Source: Chlorella sorokiniana (taxonomy: Eukaryota > Chlorophyta > Trebouxiophyceae > Chlorellales > Chlorellaceae). From it: a stretch of 64,000 bases of DNA. The stretch is taken from contig CP084618.1 in NCBI GenBank assembly GCA_025917655.1, forward strand, positions 248,001 to 312,000, read 5' to 3'. This document shows positions 1-11,518 of the stretch, piece after piece. The notes beneath the pieces were generated by a model. It worked only from the letters and a program-made list of their open reading frames with translations. It searched no databases and was not told where the DNA came from. Within the stretch, counting starts at the first letter, position 1. The number at the start of each line of letters is the position of its first letter. A program made the translations under genes and the position numbers.

Positions 1-22
1 AGCCCCACCTGCTTTCTTGCAG

Positions 23-624
23 TGCGACCTGGCTACGCAAGTCCAGGTTGCCGTTGCGGCAGTTGCCGCGGCTGGGGCCACGGCGGCAGCTGACTTGCAG
101 CTGGCTGGCGACACCGCTGGGCGCGGCGGGGGCATGCTGAGCTGGCGGGGCAGCTGCGTGAGGGCGCTGCCCGCCTGTCGGCCAGCTTGGATGCGCTGCA
201 TGCGAGTGGCAAGGCGCTGGCAGCACAGAGAAGCGTTGGCGGCGCCGTGCAGCTGGCAACCGCGCTGAAGCCGCTGCTGCAGCCCGCAGCTGAGCTGGCA
301 GCCCTGGTGCACCAGCACTGGCAGCTGCCTGAGCAGGCGGCGGCGGTTCAGGTGGAGCGCACGCATGCGGCGGCCACCTGCAGCTGCGCTTACGCTGGCT
401 GCGCCAATCTGGGCGGGAACAGCGGCAGCAAGCTGTGCAGCGGCTGCCGAGTGGCCCGCTACTGCAGCCCTGAATGCTCGAACGCCGACTGGCGCCAGGG
501 CGGGCATCGGCGCGTGTGCAAGGCGCTGGCGGCGGCCCGGCAGCAGCAGCAGGGGGAGGAAGCGGGGGGCGTCAGGCCGTGCAATGAGGCTGATCGAGCT
601 TGGGCGCCGCATCATTTCTCGTGA
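23..624 (+). CDS. MYND-type zinc finger protein, C-terminal part (5' end outside window)
   Basis: The last visible exon starts at a clean acceptor (TTTCTTGCAG, ending at 22) and runs to a TGA at 622-624. The C-terminal third carries a MYND zinc finger: CSCAYAGC, then KLCSGC, RYCSPEC, and a closing W..GGHRRVC, which gives the Cys/His zinc ligands in family order. MYND domains usually bind proline-rich partners and often sit in SET-domain or adaptor proteins. Upstream is an Ala/Leu-rich helical stretch with no domain I recognise. The tail after the finger is short and Gln-rich. The helical part and the finger are in different frames, and the switch falls at the G run near 128-132; one more G would join them. 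The partner domain of the full protein lies to the left of the window, so its specific function cannot be named. Confidence 0.8.
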
Positions 625-891
625 CACAGGGAGCTGCTGCGGTTTGCGCACAGCCATATGGGCCTTGCACAGCATGAAGCCAAAGCCTGTCATGTTGTAC
701 ACAAATAAGGATGACGAATCAGGAAAAGAGAGATCAGGCAGGGAAGCAGGGCGGGTGGGGGCACGAGCTCAAAGCAACTTGCGGCGATGCCCCGGGGTAT
801 GGCTGGCCACGGCACAACAGCAGGGCGAGGGCAGCAGCTGAATGCGACCATGTCACCAAAGCAGCTGCGATGAAACGCAGTCTCAGCGTGA

Positions 892-2568
892 TCAAGACGC
901 TCCTGCCGCGGTGGCCGTCACCCACATCACGTCATAGGGCTCCGCCACGCCCAGCCACCAACTCCGCACCACGCGCTTCGCCGCCGCCGCCGTCGCCTCC
1001 GCCAGGTACGCCCGCCGCATGCGCTCCACCCGCTGCTCCCCCAGCAGCGCGGGCAGGTCGGCAAACGGCATGCCCACGCACGTCTCCCAGCCCTCTCTGG
1101 CCCATTCCTCCGGCGTCTGCCACTGCAGGGTGAGCTCCCAGCTGACGCACGTCTGCACCGAGTGGTAGCCCGCGGCGACCAGCATGTCCCGCACGGCGGC
1201 TTCGTCGGCAAAGGCGGCAAAGGGGTCATGCAGCTCCAGCCCTTCCTCCGCCGCCAGCCGGTGGTAAATGGTGAAGGCGTGGAAGCCGCTGCCCTCCTCC
1301 TCCGATGTCGGCTGAGGGGGTGGGTGTGGGGCGGTGGGATGTGGGAGCCAGTCAGCCGCTGAGGCAGACGATGGGGGGGGGGGGGGGGCAGGCGGGGGAA
1401 CGCGTGAAGTGGATGCTTACAGAGTGCGGGTGTGGGGGTGGGGTGGGGTGTGGGGCTGAATGGCCCCCGCTGGGTGATGCAACCCAGATGGCTGCCCACT
1501 GTCCACTGGCCTTAACCGCAGCGCACAGCCTGCAAGCCCCCCAACCGCTGTGAACACGCCGCTGTGAATGAGCGGGTTGCTGTGCAGCGGGCGAGCGGGT
1601 GGGTGCGTGAGCAGAAGCTGGCCGGCGGCAGACCCCCGCTCGTAAGAGGCAAGCAGCTGAGGCAGGGGAGCCGCCGACCCGCCGCCCCACCGCCCTTGCC
1701 TTTGGCACGCCGAGCGCAACGCGCCCCCGGTCGCAGCCAGCGCCGCCACTGGACCAGGGCGGCGGCAGGGTCAGGCAGGTAGGTCAGGGCGCTGGAGCAG
1801 AGGATGACGTCGAAGGAAGCCGGCGGGAAGTCGCAGGACTCGACGTCGCCGGCCTGGAAGCGAACGTTGCCCAGCCCCGCCGCCGCCGCCCTGCGTTCCG
1901 CCTACCAGGGGCGGGCAGCAGCAGGCGCACATGGGGTTGGGGGCTGGCTGCAGTCGAGCCGCTGTGCCCGCCCCGCCGCAGGCTGCAGCCCAGGCACAGA
2001 GCGGGAGGAGCAGGGGGACAGGCTGCGCGCCGCCGCAGCCGGGGCCGGGGCGCAGGGCGGGAGGGGGCAGGCCTGCCTGGCGGATCATCCGCTCGGACAG
2101 ATCCACGCCAGTGACGTGGCCTCCAGGCCCCACCGCCGCAGCCGCCAGCAGGGCCGCAGAGCCGGTGCCGCTGCCCACATCCAGCAACCGCTCCCCCTCC
2201 TTCAGCGCCGCCACGAGGAACAGGCGCTCCGCCAGCTTCAGGTGGAAAGTACCGCCCTCTTCATCGTACCGCTCCGCTCGCGCGTCAAACTGGCGGGCGA
2301 CGCGCTGCTTGAAGTCGGGGGCAGGGGGCAGGGCTGCGGGGCTGGCGGGGGAGGGGCCCGTGGCAAGCGGCGCCAGGTGGCCCCGCCGCCGCCCGCGTTC
2401 GCGCGGGAAGAGCCAGCCGGCACGCTGCGCGGCAGGGCTCGATCGCAACGCCGGTCGCACGTGTAGGGCATGCGCGACGGCGCTGCATAAAGGGCGGCCC
2501 CAGCCTCGAAAGCCCCGTCGAGTCCCTTCCGGAATGGCGTGCGCCCGGGCTTCCCAAGCACGCAGCAC
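892..2568 (-). CDS. Class I SAM-dependent methyltransferase (UbiE/Methyltransf_11-like)
   Basis: A Rossmann-fold methyltransferase in several exons. The first exon (Met at 2568) starts with about 80 basic, Arg/Ala-rich residues that could be an organelle transit peptide. It continues with FDARAERYDEEGG and the SAM-binding motif I LLDVGSGTGSAAL, then GVDLSERMIRQA (motif II acid D). A middle exon near 1900-1740 gives FQAGDVESCDFPPASFDVIL and YLPDPAAALVQWRRWLRPGG (motifs III-IV). The last exon, about 1300-892, gives FHAFTIYHRLAAEEG through WWLGVAEPYDVMWVTATAAG to the stop. Introns are GC-rich, and one contains a G16 run at 1373-1388. The substrate cannot be read from sequence. Ubiquinone/menaquinone-type, sterol or small-molecule methylation are all open. 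It lies tail-to-tail with the MYND gene and next to two more methyltransferases. Confidence 0.85.
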
Positions 2569-2782
2569 GCTCCCAGCATTGTCATGAGCTGACCACTGCT
2601 GAACAAGAACGACAGGCTTGATGCAGCCGAGACCCCTGGCATTCTAGGCGGCCGGATTGAGGCGGTTCCGCCGCCGCCCGACGCTCAGCTCCATGCAAGC
2701 AATGCTGAGCACGAGGCCTCGGCCCTGCATTCTCGAACTTTCAGTGGGTAGCAACCAACACGCACTTCAATGAATCCCTTTG

Positions 2783-5700
2783 TCAAAAGAAGAGAGAGAA
2801 GGAGAAGAGGCTGGACTCGCTCCAAGACGTTTCGTCGTCCAGCGCCGCCTCGCCGCCGCCGCTCGCGCGTCGCTCCGCCGCCCGCTGCGCCGCCGCGCCG
2901 CCGCTGCCGCCGTTGGCCAGCAAGTGGCCGCCGTCGGCGCTGGCGCTGCAGGCTGGCGCTGGCCGGCAGGGGGCCTGGTGGCTGCCTTCGGAGGCGCTGC
3001 TGGCGCTGCGCACAGCGGCGCCAGAAACAGCCGGAGCACCCATCGGCCCGATGGACAGCGCATGCTGCAGGCTGGCCGGCTCTGCCAGCTGCCCCTCCGC
3101 CGCCGCTGCCGCTGCCGCTGCTGCCCCCTGCGCTGCCACGCTCGCTGGCAGCGCCTGTGAGCACCCGCCCTGTGAGGCGTGTTTGGCGGCGGCAGGAGGG
3201 CAGGCGGCGATGTGGCTGCCGGGTGCCGCCGCCGCGGGGCTGGCTGGCGGGCTGCAGGCAGCGGCTGGCTGGGAGGAGGACACAGCAGCCAGGCTCCATT
3301 CAGCCGACTGCTGGCTGTGCAGGGGCAGGCTGCCGGCCGGCGGCTGCAGCGCCTCGACCGCGCTCCTGCCAGCAGCCGGCAGCGGCGGCGGCGGATCCAG
3401 CGCTGCTGCCGCCCCCGCTGGCAAGAGTGTGTGAGTTGGGGTGGGGGCGGGGGGTGCCCGGAGGCTCGCGCCCCCAGAGCAGGAAGGCCAGGCTGCGCAC
3501 GAGGCAGCTGGGGCTGGCCAGGGCCGCCGCCGCGCCCGCCGCCACCCAGCCGCCCACGCCGGCGGCGCCGCCTGGCGCGCCGCCGCCGCTGCTGGCCGCG
3601 CGCCGCAGCAGCAGGCGGGAGTCGATTTTTATCACCTCTGCCAGACCGAAGAACTCCGGCACGTAGGGCAGGCGCTGCGGCGCCGCCGGCCACTTTGAAG
3701 CCCCGCGGCGGCGGCGGCCCGATGCCGCCGCCGCCCGCTGGCGCTCCACCGCCTGCCGGCTGCGGCCCGTCCTGCTGCTGCTGCCAGAAGGCCGCCACGT
3801 CGTGGGGCTGCAGCACCTGGGCAGCTCGGAACTGGTGCGGCTGGAACAGCTTGACCATGGCTGGCAGGAGGGGGCGGGGGGGCAAGGGAGGTGGGCGGTT
3901 GAGGTGTGGTGGAGTAGGAGGAGGGGGAGGCCAGGGAATGGCAGGGAATGGCTGGGAGGCGGACGGCCCAACTCCTGGTTACAAGGGGAAGCACCCCCAG
4001 GCCCAAAGGGCAGCCATGCTGCTGCAGCGCAGCTTTTGTACACCAAGCGCCCACCCACCTAACCAAGCTCAGCCCAGCCCAACTTGTGCAATTCAGCGCA
4101 CCCGAAAAGGCGGGGGCGCATGCCGCGCAGCGGCGCGCCCTTGTTGGCGGCGGCCGCCGCCAGGGTGGGAAAGCCGGGCAGCGCGTCGGCGCCGCCCTCC
4201 AGGGCCGACGAGTGCAGGAAGTCGAAGAGGATGCGGGAGCCGGGGGCGCAGAGGGCGGACAGGTCCCGCAGCAGGCTGTCGGCCTGGTCCTGGAGGGGGA
4301 AGGAAGGAGGAAGGGGGGCAGCAACATGCAGGATGAGGTAGTACAGGGCAGCGCTACAGGGGGCAAAGCTGCATCTGTTGGGGCGGGCGCTGGTTGGGAC
4401 AGCTGGCCTCGACAAGCTATGCACGACGGCTGCGGCAGCCCCACATCTGCCAAGCACCAGGCTTTAAGCCCTTGCGCGGTGGCATGTCGAGCGCAGCCCC
4501 TTGGCCCCCCTTTCCCGCCTCACAGGCAACAGGTAGGCCAGCAGGCCCTCGGCCACCACGCAGCAGCGCAGGGAGGGGTCGAAACCTGCCCCCGTCAGCT
4601 CCGTGATCAGCGTTTTGAGGCTGCCGCTGAAGTCCACTGCAGGGGAAAACGGGGGGGCGCTGAGGCGCGGGAAGGCAGAGCGTTTGGTGCAACAGGAAAG
4701 ATGCGGGGTAGAAGGGCAGTGGGACGGGCCGGATGCTCCAAAGAGCATAAGCAAGAGGCGGAACAACAGAAAACAGGCTGGGGCGGTGTCGCACCTTCGG
4801 CGAAGCGCGGGCGCGCGGGGAGCGGCGCCAGCCGGGCAGCAGCGCGTCCAGCGCCTCTTTCTTGCGCTGCACCGCCGATCGGGAGTCCACCTCGTAAAAC
4901 TGGTGTCCGGTTGATGGGGGAGGAGTGGTGGGGTGGGGGTAATCAGGCCACTGTGAGGGATAGGAGGGGCCGGCGTCTGGAGCTTGGATTGTTCAGTGCT
5001 CGTGGTGAATCCCCACAGCTATACTGCATTCGCAAATGACAATCCGCAATCTGCCAGCGAGGCTCCACAACCAGCGAGCAGCCCCAGCTCATCCAGCTCA
5101 CCACAACTCCAGGCTGCGCCAGGCTGTGGGCCAGTGGGCTCCACCCGGAGCGCAGCAGCACCACCTGCGGCAAGCCACGGCCGGACGCGACGCGCCGATT
5201 GGTCGTAAGAAAGCTGGAGAGAGTGAGCGCGGGAGCAGAGGCAGCGCACCCCGCAGTTTCCACCGCGTCGCTGCGGCGCCGTGGCTGACAAGGGTTGCAG
5301 ATGCAGCGGCAGCAAGCAGCAGCAGCAGCAGGAGCAGCAGGCTCACCTGGCGGCAGGAGTCACCATCCACCGCCAGCTGGACGTGCCGAGCCAGCCAGGC
5401 GGCGCGGGCGGCGGCAAAGCAACACAGCCCCGGCACGCCGAGGCAGGGTGACTCCAGAAGGTTCTGGGGAGGGGTTGGGGCCGGCAGGAAGGGTGGGAAC
5501 GCGCGGGAGGGGAGCGGCACTTGACAGCGGTGGACAGAGGTGGCAGTTTCCGGGCAGGCGCTGCCGTCGCCCGAGGCTTGCCTGCAGGTGCCAGCGCCAG
5601 CCGGGCACGGTGTGCGTCAGGTGCCACCAGCCGGGCACCAGCCGCTCAGCGAGCGCCGCCGCCAGCTGGCCGTCCAGGCCGTCCCGCGCAGCCGCCCCTC

Positions 5701-5995
5701 CGCCGCTGCCGCCGGCCCCTGCAGCCTGCCCATCAAAGGTGCGCAGCTCCTGGCTGCTTGCGTGGCCCAGGCCGATGCATTGTAGGAGGAGGGAGGTGGT
5801 GGGCAGATCGTGCTTGCTGCTGAATGCGAAGAAAGGGGACCAGCGGCTGCTGCCGGCAGACAGCTGCTTCAGCCGCCGCGCTGGGTCGGTGCCCTCGCCC
5901 TGAGCGCCGCTTGCTGGGCCTTGGATGCTTTCCGCCGGGGCCTTGCCGGCAAATGTGGTGAACAGCCGCATCTTGGCGCTGTCTGCCTGCGCCAT
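2783..5995 (-). CDS. Leucine carboxyl methyltransferase (LCMT/PPM)-family protein with degenerate SAM motif
   Basis: Met is placed at 5995 (MAQADSAKMRLF). Later exons follow the order of the LCMT family (PF04072): CRQ-VVLLRSGWSPLAH near 5190, FYEVDSRSAVQRKKEALDAL near 4890, then AGFDPSLRCCVVAEGLLAYL near 4590, and APGSRILFDFLHSSALEGG near 4240. These match the family blocks around QVV.LGAG.DTR, F.EVD, GFDP...EGL.YL and ILFDF. The family motif LGAG.DTRA is replaced by LRSGWSPLAH, so SAM binding may be lost. A further exon (MVKLFQPHQFRAAQVLQ near 3860) and YVPEFFGLAEVIKID near 3660 precede a long Ala/Gly/Ser-rich tail I cannot assign; the frame also changes there. The 3' boundary is uncertain. 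It is divergent from a canonical family member at 6378. Confidence 0.7.
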
Positions 5996-6377
5996 TCCTG
6001 CTGCCTCGAGTCGATGGCCGCGGGAAGCTGTGCGATTGTGGCCGCGTGTCTTGCCAGGCAAAACTCTGTCGAGAGCGCCGCACCAGTCCATGGGGCGGCA
6101 TATGACGCTGAACATCCATCCATCGTGCGAGAAAGGCTTCGTACGGCCAAGTACTGCAGAAACTCCTGCCAACTCGCGTGTATGCACCCCATCCCGCCTC
6201 TGGTAGCTCCAGGGACCTAACAGTACATCGCTTCATGCCACGCTCTGCCCGCCGCATCGCCAAGGCCTCTCCCTGTTGCACCCCGGTGCCTCGTGCACTG
6301 CCCGGCCCTGCCCCCGATCCTCAAAAACCTCTGAAAGAAGAACTGAAGCCGTCGAAGCGCCCCGTGGCCCGTTCAAG
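5996..6377. promoter_or_regulatory. Shared intergenic region between two divergent LCMT-family genes
   Basis: This 382-bp gap separates the two start codons and must hold both promoters and both 5' leaders. I see no TATA box or repeated motif I would defend. The assignment rests on gene arrangement alone. Confidence 0.5.
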
Positions 6378-8585
6378 ATGACCACCGACCCGCTCAGCCC
6401 CACCGCCGTCGCCGCTGCTGCCGGGGCCGCGCCGCCGCCAAGTTCCTCTCCCCGCCAGCCCCCTGCCATCCCCTCTGCCGCCCTGGCCTCTGCCCCCGCT
6501 GTCCGCCGCAGCGCGGCCAGCTGGGCGGCGGAGGAGCAGCGGCAGCGCCAGGAGGCGGCGGCCACCGCCGCGGCCGACGAGGCGCAGCAGCGCGAGCAGG
6601 CCGCTTCGTCGTTCGGCAGGGCGCTGCGCACGCTGAGCAGCCGCCTCACCCCCACCAACTACAACATGGTGGGCAGGCTGGCCTGCTCCCGAGGAGTCTG
6701 CGACACAGCAGCCTGCTCTTTCGCTGAAGGGGCGGGCGCTTGGTCGAGTCCATCTGCCCCCTCCTCAGCCCAGCACCTCCCCAGCAGATCGCGCTTCCCG
6801 GCGCTTCGCTTCCATTCCAACAAGCCCTCCAACACCTTGCCAAGCCTTCCCCTCTCCCCTGCCCCTCCCCGCCCCCGCAGCTCCTCTTCCGCACCCTGAA
6901 CCGCGACCTCTACCTGCCCAACGCCAATGACGACTACATCGCCCCCCTCTTCAGGTAAGGCCCAGCCAGGGCTGGCTGCTGCGCCGCGCAGCTGCTGCCC
7001 TGCAGCTGCGAAGCAGCCGTGGGCCGGCGGCGCCCTGCGGTGCCAGGCAAACTGCCCTTTCCGATCTGGCCGCCTGCATGTTTCCCTCATGTGTCCCCTC
7101 TGTTCCTGGTCCTCTTCTTCCCCCTCTTCGTCCTCCGATACCACTCCCCCCTCCCTCTCCCCCCCCGCTGCAGGGACCGCCTGATGCCGGTGCGCAGCTG
7201 GGTGCAGCGCTCCGTGCCGGGCATGGCGGCAGTGACACGGGTGAGCCGGCGGGGGGAGAGGAGGCTGGCCATGCCGTGCTCCTGCTGCATCGTTCCTGTT
7301 GCCTGCCCCTCCCCCACGCACCGAAGGTCCCAGCCTGCTGGCAGGGCATGCGTGTCGGCTCCCCCTCCCTGCGCCTGACCCTGACCCGGCCTGCGCGCCT
7401 CCGCCCCTCTGCTTGCCTGGCGCCAGCGAGGAGTGGAGGACCCCTCGGTGGGGGTGCCGGGCGTGTGCAACTTTGTTGACGCGCGCACCAAGTGGCTCGA
7501 CGGCGCCGTGCGGCAGGTGGGAGCAGACTGAAAGAAGAGGTTCCCCTGCCAGGAGGTTGGGCTGCGCATGTCGCACGACGGCGGGCGCCCGGCCGATGCG
7601 CGTTGAGCCGGGCGGCGTGAGCGTTCGCCTCCTGGGGCTGGCAGCGGGGAAGGGCCATGGGCCTGCGTGGGGCGCGGGCGCCGCTTTGCTTTGTTTCTGT
7701 TTCTTAGTGCATGCAGACCTGCCCCTGGACGCTCCTCCAGGTCAGTAAAGGGGAGCGTTGCGTTTGATCTTGCCGCAGGCGCTGGACGAGGGTGTGACCC
7801 AGGTGGTGTGCATCGCCGCCGGGTGAGCGACATTGCACTGTACTTGCACCGTACTTGCACCGCCAAGACTGTGCACGCCAGCCACTGCCGCCGCCGCTGG
7901 CTGCTGTCTTCCGTGGACGGAGCAGGAGGCCGAATGGCGCCCCCTTGGCGACTGGCAAGCAAGCTTGCCCTCCATCTTCCCCTCACCCTCACAACAAGGG
8001 TGTTTGTCTTGTTCCGCAGGTACGACACGCGAGCGTACCGCTTCTACCGCCCAGGCGTCAAGGTGTGCACACGTCCCCTGTCCCTAGACCTTGCCTGCAC
8101 ACGCTGTTCTCCACCGGCCGTCTCCCCTCCAAGGCGGTTATGATGCATGTCCGGCCCGCTTGCCGGCGCGCGCCCCTCGGCCCTTCACCACCACCCCTGC
8201 TTCCGCCTCACCCCCTCCAGCCATGCTGACTGCCTTTGCGTCACGACCCGCCCTCACCTGCTCCTGCTGCTGCTGCTGCAGTTCTTCGAGATCGACCTGC
8301 CCTCCGCCAGCAAGAAGAAGCAGGAACTGGTCAGGTGTGTGTGTGTGTGTGGTGGTGGGGGGGAAGGGGGGGAAGGGGGGCTGATGAGGCAGCATCTGTG
8401 CGAGGGCGCAGCTGCACACGGTGGGGGGAGGTGCGGGTGGGGGTGTTGGTGGTGTTGGTGGGTGATGGAGCGGCATCTGTGCGAGGGTTCCAGCTGCAAA
8501 CGCTGCAGGTGCACCGCGTGCGCCCTGCTGCTGCCCGACTCCTGCCGAAGCCCCTTTGCACTCTGCGGGCTGCACGCGCGCCCCC

Positions 8586-8626
<41 letters not shown>

Positions 8627-9543
8627 GCTGCTACCACTGCGCCACCACCACACTTGCCGCCACCACAATGCGCCGCAGGTCTGTGCTGCCCGGCCCCGAG
8701 GCGCTGCCCCCGCCCGCCTACATCGCCGCCGACCTGGGGCGCGTGACGCTGGCGGCGGCGCTGGCGGGCAGCGGCTTCGACCCGGCCCTCCGCACCCTGT
8801 TCACCTGCGAGGGGCTGGTGTACTACCTGCCAGAGGTATGGTACCGCTGGTACTGCCGGTACTGCTGGCAGTGTTGCACCGTGATGCAGCGCCGCTGCTG
8901 GCATGACTGCTGCTGGCATGGCTGCTGCTGGCCCTGCTGATTGAGGGATGTCATGTCTGGAGGGGTGGGAATCCAGGGCAACAGCAGCGCCTGCTGGCTG
9001 ATGGGGCGCCGGCAGCCAGCCGGTTTCTTAACAGGCCCTTGCGCCTGACACGGAGCGGCCAGAGCGTGCCCAGCATCAAAACCTTTCCCCCTCCCGCCTC
9101 CCCCGTGGCCTCGCCGGGCGCAGGCGGCGGTGGCAACGCTGCTGGCGTCGGTGGCTGACGTGGCGGCGCCCGGCTCCCGCATCCTCTTCGACTTCCTGCA
9201 TGCCGGTGAGCGGCGGCGCCTGAGGGCCACGCACCTTGTGGTGCGGCGCCTAGCTGCCGCCCTGTGTGGTAGCGCCAGGGCGCCAACACCTACTGCGTGG
9301 CAGCCGTAGCCCCGTCTGATGCCCGCACTTGCCTCCGCCTGCTGTGCCTCCTTCTCCTTCGCATCTGCTGCGCTGATAGCAGCTGGCGGCGCACCCAGGC
9401 CGCCGCGTGCCAGCCTCCCGGCAGCGCGTTTGCCGCCTGCCGGCGAGCAGCCGCCGCCGCCTTCCATCCCGGGAGGCACAGAGGCGCTGCCACTCTTGAA
9501 CGCGACCTCAGACTTCCCGCTGTCCCGCCCTCCCCCTCTCTCC

Positions 9544-9589
<46 letters not shown>

Positions 9590-10180
9590 CCCCCTTCCCC
9601 CACGAGCAGACGCCGTGGACAGCTCCGCTTTCTACCCCGGCTACGCCGCCTGTGCCGACAGCGTGGCGGGCAAGGGGGAGGCCTTTGTGTCGGGGCTGGT
9701 GCCGGAGGCCGCTGAGCTGGCGGCCTACCTGGCGCCGCTGGGCTGGACGCTGGGCGCTGCGCGGCCCCGCGAGATGGCGGCGCGGGAGCTGCCCCACGCG
9801 GGGTGGGCCCCGGGCTGCCCCCATCCTCACCTTCTACAGCTATTGCGAGGCCGGGAAGCCCTGGGCGGATGCGGAGGGCGGAGACGGCGGCAGTGAAGGT
9901 GCCTCGGAAGGTACGGCGGTGCACGGTGCATCGAGACCCCTTGCTGGGCGCTCCTGGGTGCTTGCTGCTTGAGATGAGTGATTTGACGGGGGGCTGCACG
10001 CCACAACTTTTGACCTGAGCCTTGTCCTACAGAAACCTCCCGCTGTTTCGCTCCCTCCTTGCCGACACCCCAGAGCCGGGAGAGGGGCTGTCGGCGTCCC
10101 CAGACAGTGCCGCTGAGGAGCCCGTCATCACTGGCAGCGAGGCGGCGCCCCGGCCGTGCTGCAGCGAGAGCTCAGCCTGA
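6378..10180 (+). CDS. LCMT/PPM-family SAM-dependent O-methyltransferase
   Basis: Eleven exons with good GT-AG borders. Exon 1 (6378-6668) is Ala/Gln-rich, then come 6881-6954, 7174-7240, 7427-7516, 7779-7822, 8020-8062, 8282-8334, 8679-8835, 9124-9205, 9610-about 9910, and a last exon from 10033. Spliced in order they read NANDDYIAPLF, VCNFVDARTKWLDGAV, TQVVCIAAGYDTRAYRF (SAM motif), FFEIDLPSASKKKQEL, GFDPALRTLFTCEGLVYYLP and APGSRILFDFLHA, then FYPGYAACADSVAGKGEAFV. This is the complete PF04072 block order; members methylate carboxyl or hydroxyl groups, and the substrate here is unknown. A C run (9818-9822) or a neighbouring run shifts the frame before PILTFYSYCEAGKPW. The final exon is taken in the frame ending EAAPRPCCSESSA; another frame would end about 20 bp later. 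Introns contain two long CA repeats. Confidence 0.88.
8589..8624. repeat. (CA)n microsatellite in intron
   Basis: About 18 uninterrupted CA dinucleotides lie just upstream of the exon that starts at 8679. Confidence 0.95.
9544..9585. repeat. (AC)n microsatellite in intron
   Basis: About 21 AC dinucleotides lie in the intron before the exon that starts at 9610. This is the second CA-type repeat in the same gene. Confidence 0.95.
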
Positions 10181-10555
10181 TCCAGGCCCTGACCGCCGCT
10201 GAGCTTAGCTGATAACGCGGCTGGAGGCGAGAACCGCTCGCTGGCTTGCTTGCGGCGGGAGCCAGCCACGGCCGGCACGGGGCCAGCGGCTTCGGTGAGA
10301 AGCAGGTTGATTAACAGGGCAGCACATGGCTGGGTGGACCCTCCCTCGGCTGTTGCTTGTGTTAGCAAGATGCAGAGTGACTGACAATTTGAAATCGGCT
10401 CTCGAGTCTCTTCCCACAGACTGACGACTATTTTCAACCCCTTGCGCTGCGCGTAAACCCCTTGCGCTGCTCGCGTGTGTGCCCTCTGTCAATCAGCCGG
10501 ACCCCAACAATTACCATCAAGCCGGCATGCTCATAGCCTCCTCTACCTATAGCCT

Positions 10556-10616
10556 TCCAGCCGCTTCCTGCCCTACTTCATGCTGTTACAAAACACAATG
10601 GCGCCAACTGCTGCCA
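10556..10616. repeat. Diverged direct repeat, copy A
   Basis: CCTTCCAG, then CTGCCCT, TGCTGTTAC, GGCGCC and CTGCCAGG occur in the same order and similar spacing as in copy B near 12759-12832. The two copies are roughly three-quarters identical by eye. Confidence 0.4.
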
Positions 10617-10644
10617 GGAAAAATGGGACCTGATGCTGCGTGCA

Positions 10645-10870
10645 GCCGGCCTGCACAAAGTCGGCAGCGTGGTCAGACATTCATGGTTGAAGCGCTAGGC
10701 TATGTGTGCGGGTACCGGCAGCTGCTTGGCGCCACCGCACAGCTGCTTGGCACGCACACTTCGCTCTCGCCATGCGAGCCAGCGGCGCTTCACCCGTGGC
10801 TTGTGGCCTGATGCCGCGCCATCTCCTGCAATGATGATCAGCAGGCATACCGCTTGTGCAGGGTCGGAGG
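10645..10870. repeat. Large degenerate inverted repeat
   Basis: GCCTGCACAA near 10649 pairs with TTGTGCAGG near 10855. Further in, CATGGTTGAAGCGCT pairs with GGCGCTTCACCCGTG, and TGTGCGGGTACC with the GGCACGCACA side. Pairing is interrupted by bulges and small gaps, as in an old fold-back. Confidence 0.45.
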
Positions 10871-11029
10871 GCAGCCTCGCCCTGCCTGCATGCAGCAATC
10901 GGGTGGTCTGTAAAACTTGAAGAGAAGGAGACGAGGGCAGCAGCGCAAGCCACTGCGCGCTTCGCTGGCAGATCACCGGAACGGCTCCATGTGCTCCTTC
11001 ACAAAACCTTGGGTCTTGCCGCCGCCGCC

Positions 11030-11117
11030 ATTCGGGACATTCTCCGCCAGCCTGGCGAGCAGCCGCTCAACACATGCGGGGTGTTGTGCGGCTGCTCGAC
11101 GGGCTGGCGCGGGACAT
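11030..11117. repeat. Imperfect hairpin 1
   Basis: The left arm, about 11033-11074 (GACATTCTCCGCCAGCC then GCGAGCAGCCGC), pairs with the right arm, about 11081-11117 (GTTGTGCGGCTGCTCG then GGGCTGGCGCGGGACATCC), around a loop of about six bases. Confidence 0.75.
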
Positions 11118-11118
11118 C

Positions 11119-11256
11119 CCTACTGGCGACATGCGAATGACGGCGCTGAACTGCAGGCTGCCTGGCCGGGTCGCGGTGAACTTCACTGTTCAAGTTGACC
11201 GCGACGCGGCCAGACAGCCTGCAGTTTAGCACTGGCATTCGCATGTCGCTAGTAAT
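11119..11256. repeat. Imperfect hairpin 2 (arms about 60 bp)
   Basis: The left arm 11121-11183 (GGCGACATGCGAATG, CTGCAGGCTGCCTGGCCG, TCGCGGTGAACT) is matched by the right arm 11191-11254 read in reverse complement (GCGACATGCGAATG, CTGCAGGCTGTCTGGCCG, TCGCGGTCAACT). The loop is about 7 bases, with a few mismatches per arm. Confidence 0.85.
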
Positions 11257-11518
11257 GTGTCACCCTTCAATCTTGCAGCATGGCCAGGTAACGGTCTCAG
11301 GAGCAGGGCTTCCGCAGCTGCAAGCTGTGTGGCGGCTGCCAGCGGCGACGGCCGGCATGTTGCGGGCGACAGCGGCACGGCCCTGGCCTGCACCTGCCCA
11401 GCGTGCCCAGCAGGCGGGGCAGCTGCATGCCAAACTTGTTCAAACCGCAGGTCTCCCAGCTGCAGTTTGTGAAACTGCAGTAAATGAAACTATTGCCCGG
11501 CTGCTGCTGACCTCTTTG

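Noticed and set aside
2767-3885. Overlapping long frames on both strands
   Set aside because: Low-complexity GC-rich region. Only one minus-strand series connects to the LCMT-family exons, and even its end is uncertain.
8541-8668. Frames rich in His-Thr or Cys-Val repeats
   Set aside because: They are translations of the intronic CA/GT microsatellites.
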